Shown one piece after another: positions 16,125 to 24,363 of a stretch of 34,929 nt of DNA (the stretch's first letter is position 1; every line of letters begins with the position of its first letter). The position numbers and the translations under genes were made by a program. The stretch spans positions 1-34,929 of the forward strand of contig JAGCLY010000031.1 in NCBI GenBank assembly GCA_017646745.1, written 5' to 3'. The stretch comes from Clostridia bacterium. GTDB taxonomy: Bacteria; Bacillota; Clostridia; Oscillospirales; CAG-272. A model generated the notes under the pieces. The model saw nothing but the letters and a program-made list of their open reading frames with translations, was not told where the DNA came from and made no database searches.

Positions 16125-19100
16125 ATGAAAACAAAACACATTATCCTGTTGGTTATGGTGTTCGTGTTCGTGATGGCGCTTGCGTCCTGTGACGTTATTA
16201 ACGGCGCTATATCCGGACTCATACCCAATCAGCATGAGCATAGCTGGGTAGACGCAACCTGCGATACACCTAAAACATGCTCTGAATGCGGCGAAACCGA
16301 GGGTGAGGCTCTTGGTCACACCGAAGAGACCTTGGCAGGAAAGCCCGCAACCTGTACAGAGGCAGGTATTACCGAAGGTAAGAAGTGCACTGTATGCGGA
16401 GCGGTAACTGTAGAACAGAAGGAGACTTCCGCTCTTGGTCACGATATCGTAAAATTGAATGCGATCTCTCCCACATGTACCGAAGCCGGTCTTACCGCAG
16501 GAGAGTACTGCACCGTATGTGACTACAAGGTAGCTCAGGAAGAAATTTCCGCAACCGGTCACACCGAGGTAATTGATGAGGCGGTAGCACCTACTTGTAC
16601 TCAGACAGGTCTTACCGAGGGCAAGCACTGCTCGGTATGTAAAGAGGTTTTCGTAGATCGTCAGGTAGTTCCTGCAAATGGACATACCGAGGCTATTGAC
16701 GAAGCAAAGGCTCCCACTTGTTCCGTACCCGGTCTTACCGAGGGTAAGCACTGCTCAGTATGTAAAGAGGTTCTTGTAGCTCAGAACGGTGTTCCCGCAA
16801 CCGGTCATACCGCAGGCGCAGCTGCTGACTGCTTAAACGCACAGAGCTGTACCACATGTGGTGAGGAGCTTGTTCCTGCAAAGGGTCATTCTGCAGGCGA
16901 TGCTGTTATTGAAAACAGAATAGAGTCTACTTGCTCCGCACTTGGCTCTTATGATAAGGTGGTTTACTGTTCTGTATGTGATACAGAGCTTAGTAGAGAT
17001 TCCTTCTCCATTCCTTCCGCTTCCCACACTCCGGGCGAAGTTGTTGTTGAAAACCAGGTTGCAGCATCCTGCACCGCTAACGGATCCTACGACAACGTAG
17101 TTTATTGTTCTGTATGTGAAGCAGAGATTAGCAGAGATACTATGACCATTCCTGCACTTCCTCACACCGAGGAAATCGTAGCAGGTAAGGAACCCACCTG
17201 TACCGAAACAGGTCTCACAGCAGGTAAGAAATGTGCTGATTGTGGCGAGACACTTTTAGCTCAAGAAGAGCTTCCCGCTAAGGGACATAGCTTTGTAAAT
17301 TGCGAGTGTTCTGTATGTGACGCAGTGCTTCCTGTACTTGGATATGCGGACAGCTTCGATTTCACAACAGCAGACGGTTATAACGCAGCTCTTGCAGGTG
17401 GCAAGCTTGGCTTTGCAGGAGAGGCGTTCAGAAACAATGGTGATTCTCACCAGTTTGGCGCTACATCCAACATTCAGTTTGTAGTTCCCGCTAACACCAT
17501 AGTTACTATTACCGGTCACAGCGCAAACTACGGTATCTTTGATATCTACCTTAACGGCGAAAAGGCAGATCTCGGCGCGGGCGGCGTATACAAGTTCACC
17601 GTTACCGAGGAAACGAAGGTAGTTATCACTCCTAATGAAGAAAAGACATATCAGTATGCATACATTAAGGGCATTGCTCTTGAGGCGTATGTAGACAGAA
17701 CAATAAATGCTGATACAACCATCAGCTTCGGCTCTGAGGGTAACTATAAGGAATCCATCGTTGACTTCTCCGGTATTCAGATTGGCGACAACGGTGGTAA
17801 CAACTCTCAGGTAAAGAACGGCTCCTTCGACCTTATTCTTAAGGCGGGCGCAAAGGTAGTTATCCACGGTTATCCCGGATACACCTCCTATCAGCTTAAC
17901 GGCGGTGAGGAAATTAAGGATGAGTATTACATCTACCTTGCACTTGAGGCTACTACCCTTAAGGTTACTCCCGTAGAAGGCAACAACTATTTCTATTCTA
18001 TCGAAATTACATATCACGAGGGCATTGAGCTCGTAGAAGCTAAAGAGTCCACTTGTTCCGTAGCAGGACATGAGGCATACTACAGCTGCTCTTGTCACGG
18101 CGAGCTTACCGAGAAGGTAACTCTTGAGCTTGCTGATCACAACTTTGTTGATGGCAAGTGCTCCGCTTGTGGCGCAGTTGATCCCAGCACCAGAATAACC
18201 GTTTATTTCGAGAATAACTGGCTCTGGACAGAGGTTAGCGTTCATTATTGGGGCTCCGCTTCCAATCCCGATACCACTTGGCCCGGCATTGCTCCCACCA
18301 AGGTTGGCAGCGTAAACGGACACGATGTTTATGAGATCGTTCTTCCCGCAGATATCACTGGCTTTATTATTAATGGACTTAAGGATGATGGCTCGGGCAA
18401 CCGTGACCAGACTCCTGATATCAAGACCGGCCTTGCAAACTGTGTATGCTATTACATGCATTGGGATAATGGCAATCAGGTAAAAACATCTGAATACCAC
18501 ATCAATGAAACAACTACAGTAGCTCCCGATTGTATTAACTCCGGATCTGAAACTAACGTATGTCAGATTTGCGGCAAGTCCGAAACTAAGGAGCTCCCCG
18601 CAAAGGGACACACCGAGGAAACTCTTGCAGGCAAGGATGCAACCTGTACTGACAGCGGTATTACCGAGGGCATCAGATGCTCTGTATGCGAAGTAATTAT
18701 TAAGGCTCAGGAAGAAATTCCTGCAAACGGACACAGCGAGCATCCCACATTTAATAATAACTATCACTGGATCGAGTGCGAAAAATGCGACTACGAAAGT
18801 GAAAAGGTTGCTCACACCCCCGCTGACGAGGGCAAGTGCGCATGTGGTTATGCTTGTGATGACAAGTGTGAGATTTGCGGTAAGTGTAATGACCTTGACT
18901 GCGATCTTTGCGCAGCTAAGTGCGAATTTGCAAATACTAACGAAGTAATTAACTTTGCTCCCAGCTATGTTCTTGCCGCTCCGGAAGGTCCCGGCGGACT
19001 TGCTCCCGGCAAGGATGGTGCATATATCCATGATAAGTCCATTACCGCACAGCACGTTATTCTTTCTAACGGCGCTTATGCAACTGTTATAACTCTTCCT

Positions 19101-21500
19101 AACGGAACCGCAGCTCACTCCGGCGTATCCTTCGCTAATAACAAGGAGAATGCAACATCCGGTCAGCTTGGATACAACTATGCTATTCCTCAGCTCAAGG
19201 ATACTCCTAAGGTTCTTAGACTTCACTTCACCAACAACGGTGACACTACTGTTAGCTTCAGATACGATGCTATCGACTATTACTGGGAGAAGGGCTCTGT
19301 TGAGCTTACTCTTGCGGCAGGCGAGTCCAAGACAGTTCTGCTTGTTGCAACACACACCAATGATTCTATTGGTCTTAACCATCAGATCGTATTCCCCAAC
19401 GGCGCTGACGCAGGCGCATCTATCACTGTATGGGGAGAATTCGTTGCAGACGAGAGAATGAATGCGATCACTATCGCTACTCCCGCAACCCAGCTCAGAT
19501 TCGGCGTTGGCGAGACCTTCAGCGCAGCGGGCCTTGTTCTTAAGGCAAAAGGCACCGGCCAGGATAGAGTTTATATTAACGGAAATTACGTTACCAATCT
19601 TGACGGTTACACCTTCACCGCTGATGACGTAGGTACTCATACCGTATTCGTAATGTTCGCAGATAATGCTGTTGCATATCAGATAATTGTTGATGATCAT
19701 ATTCACAACATAGCATACATAGACCAGCAGGATCCCATTCCTTGTGAAAAGGACGGACTTGCAGCTCACTATGAGTGTACTGTTGACGGTTGTGGCATGA
19801 TGTTTGAGGATCAGCATGGCAATAAGATTCTTGAGTCTATTCAGACCGTTTCCTGCCATACCGAGTCTGCCGGTCCTAACCTCCCCGGCACTCCTATTGC
19901 ATGTGCACACTGTGGCGCATTAATGGGTGTTTCCAGCATGGACAACTGGGTTCACTTCGCAATTACTACATCTACCAGCAAGATCGGCTCTAATATCGTA
20001 AACGGTAGACTTGAGCACGGTTACGTTGACGGTGTTCCCGGAACTAAGGTTTACATCGGTGCAGGTACAAAGGGTGCTACTAACGATAGTGAGTTCTACC
20101 TCAAGATGAGTGATAATGATGCCGGCTGGCAGACCGTTATTCCTAACCTTGGAGCTAACGCACCCGCAGGTCAGCTCAGAAGAGTTATCCTCTTCTACAA
20201 GAACTACAGCAACGAGGCTGTAACCATGAACCTTCAGAACGATGCTAAGGGCGGTAACGGTAAGGTTACTATTCCTGCAAACGGCACCGCGATCTGTGAG
20301 TTCACTATTAAGAATTCGGGCGGTTCTAACTGGTTCCACTACTACGTAGACTCCAACATTAATTCCGACGTTGTACTCGGTGTTTACGGTTACTTCTACG
20401 TGTATAGCGAGGAAGTTGATTCCATCTCGATTAACAAGCCCGCTACTAAGCTTACCTACAAGGTTGGTGAATCCTTCACCTCCGAGGGTCTCGTTGTTAA
20501 CGTGCCCATCACTATGAGCAACTCCAAGACCTGTTACGCACAGACCGGATTTACTACCGATTATGACGGTCGTGCCTTCACCGCTGAGGATATCGGTACT
20601 CATACCGTAACCGTAACCTTTGGTGACAATACTACTACCTACATTATCGACGTAGTTCCTGAGGTTGACTGCTCGAATGGCGAGCACAGTTACGGTAAGG
20701 TTAGTGACGAGAGCCTCTTCGTAGAGATGCAGGGTAATAACGCTGTTTATAAGAAGGCTTGTGTTTACTGTGGCGTAACTTCCGAGGAAACATACGTTGC
20801 AGAAACCATCGCGTTCGTTCCTGCAGCTACCAATAAGGATAACTACTCTGTTGAGTACGTTATTCTTGACGACGGCAGAATTGCTGTTAAGCTTACTGCG
20901 AAGACAGACATTCCTGCAGGAACAACTTCTTCAATCTCCACAAATATAAATTCACTTCCTGCAGGTACTAACCTGGTATTCCCTGTAAGCGGAAACGGTA
21001 GAAGAGTTTATATGGAGATGCTCTCCAACGCCGATGTTAACATAACATGGCAGCCTGAGTTCTACGGTGACCGTGACGGCGTTACTATGGATCTTAAGGC
21101 AGGCGAAGCACAGAGCTCCGTATGGGTAATTAAGTATGATGCTAGTGCATCTAATACCAAGTCAGGACTTCCTTACGAGGAGTTTGTATTTAACAGCAAT
21201 GTTGCTGCAGGCACCGAGATATACATCACCGGTCTTTTCTACGAGAGAGGTGAGGTTGTTGACGTAAGCATCAAGACCCCTGCAAATAAGATCGTTTTCA
21301 AGGTTGGTGACAGCTTTAGCTCTACCGGTATCATTCTCGGCGTTGCAAGCGGTGAGGAGTTCTTTGATAAGGTAAGCATTACTAACGTTACTACAAACCT
21401 TGATGGCAAGGTATTTACCGATGCAGATCTTGGTACACATAAGGTTGTCGTAAGCTGGGGTGATTACACCGTTGAATACGATATTCTTGTGATCAAGTAA
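16125..21500 (+). CDS. Giant surface lipoprotein with CxxC repeats, starch-binding-like module and three beta-module/Ig pairs
   Basis: A 1791-aa protein with a lipobox signal peptide (ALASC, Cys about 24). Residues about 36-404 are seven or eight Cys repeats of 35-45 aa of the form C-x-(3-4)-G-x-(4-5)-K-C-xx-C with GH boundaries. Residues about 405-630 hold two beta-rich domains of unknown family. Residues about 690-790 resemble a CBM26 starch-binding module (VYFENNWLWTEVSVHYWG, then TWPG). More Cys repeats follow, then a six-Cys motif (18867-18923). From about residue 942, three modules of about 165 aa are each followed by an Ig-like domain of about 80 aa (Big_3-like, KVGESFTSEGL pattern). 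No catalytic motif is seen: this is a binding or scaffold protein. First gene of a six-gene surface locus. CBM26 is a by-eye call. Confidence 0.85.
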   Translation: MKTKHIILLVMVFVFVMALASCDVINGAISGLIPNQHEHSWVDATCDTPKTCSECGETEGEALGHTEETLAGKPATCTEAGITEGKKCTVCGAVTVEQKETSALGHDIVKLNAISPTCTEAGLTAGEYCTVCDYKVAQEEISATGHTEVIDEAVAPTCTQTGLTEGKHCSVCKEVFVDRQVVPANGHTEAIDEAKAPTCSVPGLTEGKHCSVCKEVLVAQNGVPATGHTAGAAADCLNAQSCTTCGEELVPAKGHSAGDAVIENRIESTCSALGSYDKVVYCSVCDTELSRDSFSIPSASHTPGEVVVENQVAASCTANGSYDNVVYCSVCEAEISRDTMTIPALPHTEEIVAGKEPTCTETGLTAGKKCADCGETLLAQEELPAKGHSFVNCECSVCDAVLPVLGYADSFDFTTADGYNAALAGGKLGFAGEAFRNNGDSHQFGATSNIQFVVPANTIVTITGHSANYGIFDIYLNGEKADLGAGGVYKFTVTEETKVVITPNEEKTYQYAYIKGIALEAYVDRTINADTTISFGSEGNYKESIVDFSGIQIGDNGGNNSQVKNGSFDLILKAGAKVVIHGYPGYTSYQLNGGEEIKDEYYIYLALEATTLKVTPVEGNNYFYSIEITYHEGIELVEAKESTCSVAGHEAYYSCSCHGELTEKVTLELADHNFVDGKCSACGAVDPSTRITVYFENNWLWTEVSVHYWGSASNPDTTWPGIAPTKVGSVNGHDVYEIVLPADITGFIINGLKDDGSGNRDQTPDIKTGLANCVCYYMHWDNGNQVKTSEYHINETTTVAPDCINSGSETNVCQICGKSETKELPAKGHTEETLAGKDATCTDSGITEGIRCSVCEVIIKAQEEIPANGHSEHPTFNNNYHWIECEKCDYESEKVAHTPADEGKCACGYACDDKCEICGKCNDLDCDLCAAKCEFANTNEVINFAPSYVLAAPEGPGGLAPGKDGAYIHDKSITAQHVILSNGAYATVITLPNGTAAHSGVSFANNKENATSGQLGYNYAIPQLKDTPKVLRLHFTNNGDTTVSFRYDAIDYYWEKGSVELTLAAGESKTVLLVATHTNDSIGLNHQIVFPNGADAGASITVWGEFVADERMNAITIATPATQLRFGVGETFSAAGLVLKAKGTGQDRVYINGNYVTNLDGYTFTADDVGTHTVFVMFADNAVAYQIIVDDHIHNIAYIDQQDPIPCEKDGLAAHYECTVDGCGMMFEDQHGNKILESIQTVSCHTESAGPNLPGTPIACAHCGALMGVSSMDNWVHFAITTSTSKIGSNIVNGRLEHGYVDGVPGTKVYIGAGTKGATNDSEFYLKMSDNDAGWQTVIPNLGANAPAGQLRRVILFYKNYSNEAVTMNLQNDAKGGNGKVTIPANGTAICEFTIKNSGGSNWFHYYVDSNINSDVVLGVYGYFYVYSEEVDSISINKPATKLTYKVGESFTSEGLVVNVPITMSNSKTCYAQTGFTTDYDGRAFTAEDIGTHTVTVTFGDNTTTYIIDVVPEVDCSNGEHSYGKVSDESLFVEMQGNNAVYKKACVYCGVTSEETYVAETIAFVPAATNKDNYSVEYVILDDGRIAVKLTAKTDIPAGTTSSISTNINSLPAGTNLVFPVSGNGRRVYMEMLSNADVNITWQPEFYGDRDGVTMDLKAGEAQSSVWVIKYDASASNTKSGLPYEEFVFNSNVAAGTEIYITGLFYERGEVVDVSIKTPANKIVFKVGDSFSSTGIILGVASGEEFFDKVSITNVTTNLDGKVFTDADLGTHKVVVSWGDYTVEYDILVIK
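18948..21497 (+). repeat. Three diverged module-plus-Ig units in the giant lipoprotein
   Basis: Unit A (18948-19695), unit B (19938-20661) and unit C (20808-21497) each carry a beta-rich module ending in a GxF/GYFYV strand, then an Ig-like domain with K/R-(V/F)-GVG/VGD-(S/T)-F and a G-T-H-(T/K)-V motif. Units A and B recur in the next gene at 22511-23290 and 23534-24259 with high protein identity (B about four in five residues by eye). Partial gene duplication explains this. Confidence 0.85.
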
Positions 21501-21511
21501 AAAACTTACTT

Positions 21512-21539
21512 TGCGCCCGATTCACACGGGTCGGGCGCA
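21512..21539 (+). terminator. Intercistronic GC-rich hairpin (weak terminator or RNA processing site)
   Basis: TGCGCCCGA (21512-21520) pairs perfectly with TCGGGCGCA (21531-21539), 12 nt after the stop of the giant lipoprotein gene. No T-run follows (TCGCAATATTT), so full termination is doubtful; partial attenuation or mRNA 3'-end protection is more likely. The gap to the next gene contains no convincing promoter. The same 8-bp stem recurs at 24284-24308. Confidence 0.5.
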
Positions 21540-21622
21540 TCGCAATATTTAATATATTATTAATGTAAGAATGTTAATCATTTCGAGCTTAAACAAAGTA
21601 AATTTGATTTAGGAGAAAGAAA

Positions 21623-24262
21623 ATGACGAAATTTCAGATAGCACTTATTATTTTTGCTATTTTGTCTGTCATCGCAGTTCCCGCATTGACCTATTATTCG
21701 TCAATCGGTGGCTTCGATAAAAATGAAGTTCCCGAAGGTCATGAATTTGCAGCCGAATGGTCGAGCGACGATACGTCTCACTGGAGATCCTGCGCTCACG
21801 AAGTCTGTAATGAAGTTATCGACAAGACAGAGCATTATTATGGCGAAGGCATTGTAACTACCCCCGCTACAGAAGAAGCTGAGGGTGTTATGACATACAC
21901 ATGTCTCATCTGCGGTTATAAGAAGACTGAGGCGATTGCAAAAATTGCTCATACCCATACATGGGAGTCTGAGTGGTCTAATGATGAGACTCATCACTGG
22001 CACGCATCCTCTTGCGGTCATGATGAAAAGGATAGGGCAGAGCATATCTTTGACGACGGATTTGTTGTAAAGCCCGCTACTGATACCGAGAATGGAATCA
22101 TTGAATATACCTGCGTTTACTGCGGTTATTCTTATGAGGATGCTCTTACACCCAGCACTCATTATCACAGTTACTCTGATGAGTGGACGTTTGATGAAAC
22201 CGCTCACTGGCATGCATCCACCTGCGGCCACTCCAATATCAAGGGTAAGGGCAATCACGTTCTCGGTGATGGCCAAGTTACCAAGGAGCCTACCGAGGAT
22301 GAAGAGGGTATTACATCCTACTTCTGCGAGACCTGTGATTACGCGAAGGAAGAGCCTATTGCAAAGCTTCCTCACACCCACGTATTTGATGAAAACGAGC
22401 ACTGTAGCAAGTGCGGATTCCAGCATGTAAAGTGCGCTTATTGCGGCAACTGTCTCAGCGAGGGCTGTGCAGATTGTAAAGCACAGTGCGTATTCTTCGA
22501 GGCTGATAAGCTTATTTCCTTTGCTCCCAGCAGCACTCTTGCTGCTCCTGAAGGACCCGACGGTCTTGCTCCCGGAAAGCCCGGTGCATATATTCACGAT
22601 GAGTCCATTAAGGCAGAGTACGTAGTTCTTAACGACGGTGCGCATGCGACACTCGTTACTCTTCCTAACGGTACTGCGGCTCACTCTGGAGTTTCCTTTG
22701 CTAACAACAAGAACGTTGCGGCGGCAGGTATGTCCGGATTTAACTGCGGTATTCCTCAGTTTAATGGTGAAACTAAGAACATCAGACTTTATTTCACCAA
22801 CCAAGGCGATTCTTCTGTTAGCTTCAGATACAGTAATATTGACTATTATTACGATATGGGCTTTGTAGACATTACTCTTGCTCCCGGCGAGACTAAGGTT
22901 GTTACTATGAAGTCTACGTTCACCAGACACATAGTTGGTCTTAATAGCCAGATCGTATTCCCCGAGGGCGCTGAGGCGGGTGCTTCTGTAAGCATTTGGG
23001 GTGAGTTCATCGCAGATTATATCACTGCGGTATCTGTTTCCGTTCCCGCTAACAAGCTTAACTTTGGCATAGGAGAAACCTTCAGTGCAGAGGGATTGAT
23101 CCTCACCGCGGAAGGCATGGGCCCCGATACAGATCCAGCTACTAACCATTATAGCAGAGTATATATCTATAACAATTATACTACCGATCTTGACGGATAC
23201 GTATTTACCGAAGAGGATGCTCTTGCAGGTACTAAGACAGTAACCGTAAACTTCGGTGGCATTACTACCACATACGAGGTAGTTGTTAACGACCATATTC
23301 ACCAGATCGAATACGTACCCGCAGTTGCCCCTGTTGCTTGTGTAAGCGACGGTATTAATGCGCATTACGTGTGTAAGGCTGATGGATGCGGCGCAATCTT
23401 CTCCGATAGCTATGGTAACAACCATCTTGTAGCCATTGAAACCATAAGCTGTCATATCGAGCCCTCCGGTCCTATCCTTCCCGGCGCAGCACTTAAGTGT
23501 GCTTCCTGTAGTGTTGAGTACGGTGTAAAGAGCATGGAGAACTGGGTTCACTTCGGAATTACTACCCAGACCAGCAAGATCGGCTCTAATATCAAGAACG
23601 GTAAGCTTGAGCATGGTTACGTTGACGGTGTTCCCGGTACCAAGATTTATATCGGTGCAGGCACAAAGGGTGCTACCAGTGAAAGTGAGTTCTACCTCCA
23701 AATGAGCAACAATGATCCCGGTTGGCAGACAGTTATTCCCAACCTTGGAGATAATGCTCCCGCAGGTCAGCTTAGAAAAGTAGTTCTTTACTATAGAAAT
23801 TACAGCGACCAGGATGTCGTAATGAATCTCCAGAACGATGCTAGTGGCGGTAACGGTAAGGTGACTATTCCCGCAAACGGTACTGCAATCTGCGAGTTCA
23901 CTATTAAGAATAAAAACGGTTCCAACTGGTTCCATTACTATGTTGACTGCGACATAAAAACCGACGTTGTTCTCGGCGTTTACGGTTACTTCTACGTATA
24001 TGATGAAGAGGTAGATTCTATTTCTATTAACAAGCCCGCAAGTACAACAACATTCAAGGCGGGAGAAACATTCTCTTCTAAGGATCTCATTCTTAACGTT
24101 CCTATTACTATGAATATAGGCAAGACCTGCTATGTGCAGACCGGCTTCATTACCAATTTTGACGGCCACGTATTTACCGCAGAAGATGTTGGTAAGCATA
24201 CTGTAATCGTACAGTTTGCAGGCAAAACCTGTACCTACGAGATAGAGGTTGTTGCAGAATAA
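21623..24262 (+). CDS. Surface-anchored paralogue of the giant lipoprotein
   Basis: An 879-aa protein with an N-terminal hydrophobic segment (residues about 5-25) but no lipobox Cys, so it is probably held by an uncleaved or type I signal anchor. Three repeats follow (about residues 30-265) of the form H-x-W-x3-WS-x-D-x-T-HWH-x-SCGH with a CxxCG(Y) end, a common Firmicutes surface repeat. A six-Cys motif (22433-22489) has the same spacing as in the upstream protein. Then come module A plus Ig (residues about 297-555), a Cys-containing linker, and module B plus Ig (about 638-878). It lacks the starch-binding-like module and unit C. AGGAG at 21611 precedes the ATG. Likely a co-displayed partner of the upstream lipoprotein; no enzyme motif is seen. 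Confidence 0.85.
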   Translation: MTKFQIALIIFAILSVIAVPALTYYSSIGGFDKNEVPEGHEFAAEWSSDDTSHWRSCAHEVCNEVIDKTEHYYGEGIVTTPATEEAEGVMTYTCLICGYKKTEAIAKIAHTHTWESEWSNDETHHWHASSCGHDEKDRAEHIFDDGFVVKPATDTENGIIEYTCVYCGYSYEDALTPSTHYHSYSDEWTFDETAHWHASTCGHSNIKGKGNHVLGDGQVTKEPTEDEEGITSYFCETCDYAKEEPIAKLPHTHVFDENEHCSKCGFQHVKCAYCGNCLSEGCADCKAQCVFFEADKLISFAPSSTLAAPEGPDGLAPGKPGAYIHDESIKAEYVVLNDGAHATLVTLPNGTAAHSGVSFANNKNVAAAGMSGFNCGIPQFNGETKNIRLYFTNQGDSSVSFRYSNIDYYYDMGFVDITLAPGETKVVTMKSTFTRHIVGLNSQIVFPEGAEAGASVSIWGEFIADYITAVSVSVPANKLNFGIGETFSAEGLILTAEGMGPDTDPATNHYSRVYIYNNYTTDLDGYVFTEEDALAGTKTVTVNFGGITTTYEVVVNDHIHQIEYVPAVAPVACVSDGINAHYVCKADGCGAIFSDSYGNNHLVAIETISCHIEPSGPILPGAALKCASCSVEYGVKSMENWVHFGITTQTSKIGSNIKNGKLEHGYVDGVPGTKIYIGAGTKGATSESEFYLQMSNNDPGWQTVIPNLGDNAPAGQLRKVVLYYRNYSDQDVVMNLQNDASGGNGKVTIPANGTAICEFTIKNKNGSNWFHYYVDCDIKTDVVLGVYGYFYVYDEEVDSISINKPASTTTFKAGETFSSKDLILNVPITMNIGKTCYVQTGFITNFDGHVFTAEDVGKHTVIVQFAGKTCTYEIEVVAE

Positions 24263-24283
24263 CAATCTTTTGATTAATTATAA

Positions 24284-24308
24284 GCGCCCGAACCTCGGGC
24301 TCGGGCGC
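24284..24308 (+). terminator. Second copy of the intercistronic GC-rich hairpin
   Basis: GCGCCCGA (24284-24291) pairs with TCGGGCGC (24301-24308) around a 9-nt loop, 21 nt after the stop of the paralogue gene. The stem is identical to that at 21512-21539, but the loop and flanks differ. No T-run follows, so it is more likely an attenuation or RNA stability element than a full stop. Confidence 0.45.
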
Positions 24309-24363
24309 CAATCAAAACTCCAGTAACATGTAATTTAATGTAAAAAAACAAAGTGGAGGAAAT

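Noticed and set aside
17256..19910. 884-aa open frame on the - strand
   Set aside because: It lies antisense to the giant lipoprotein gene, has no ribosome site or recognisable domain, and its openness reflects codon bias of the sense gene. The same holds for the - strand frame 21701-24265.
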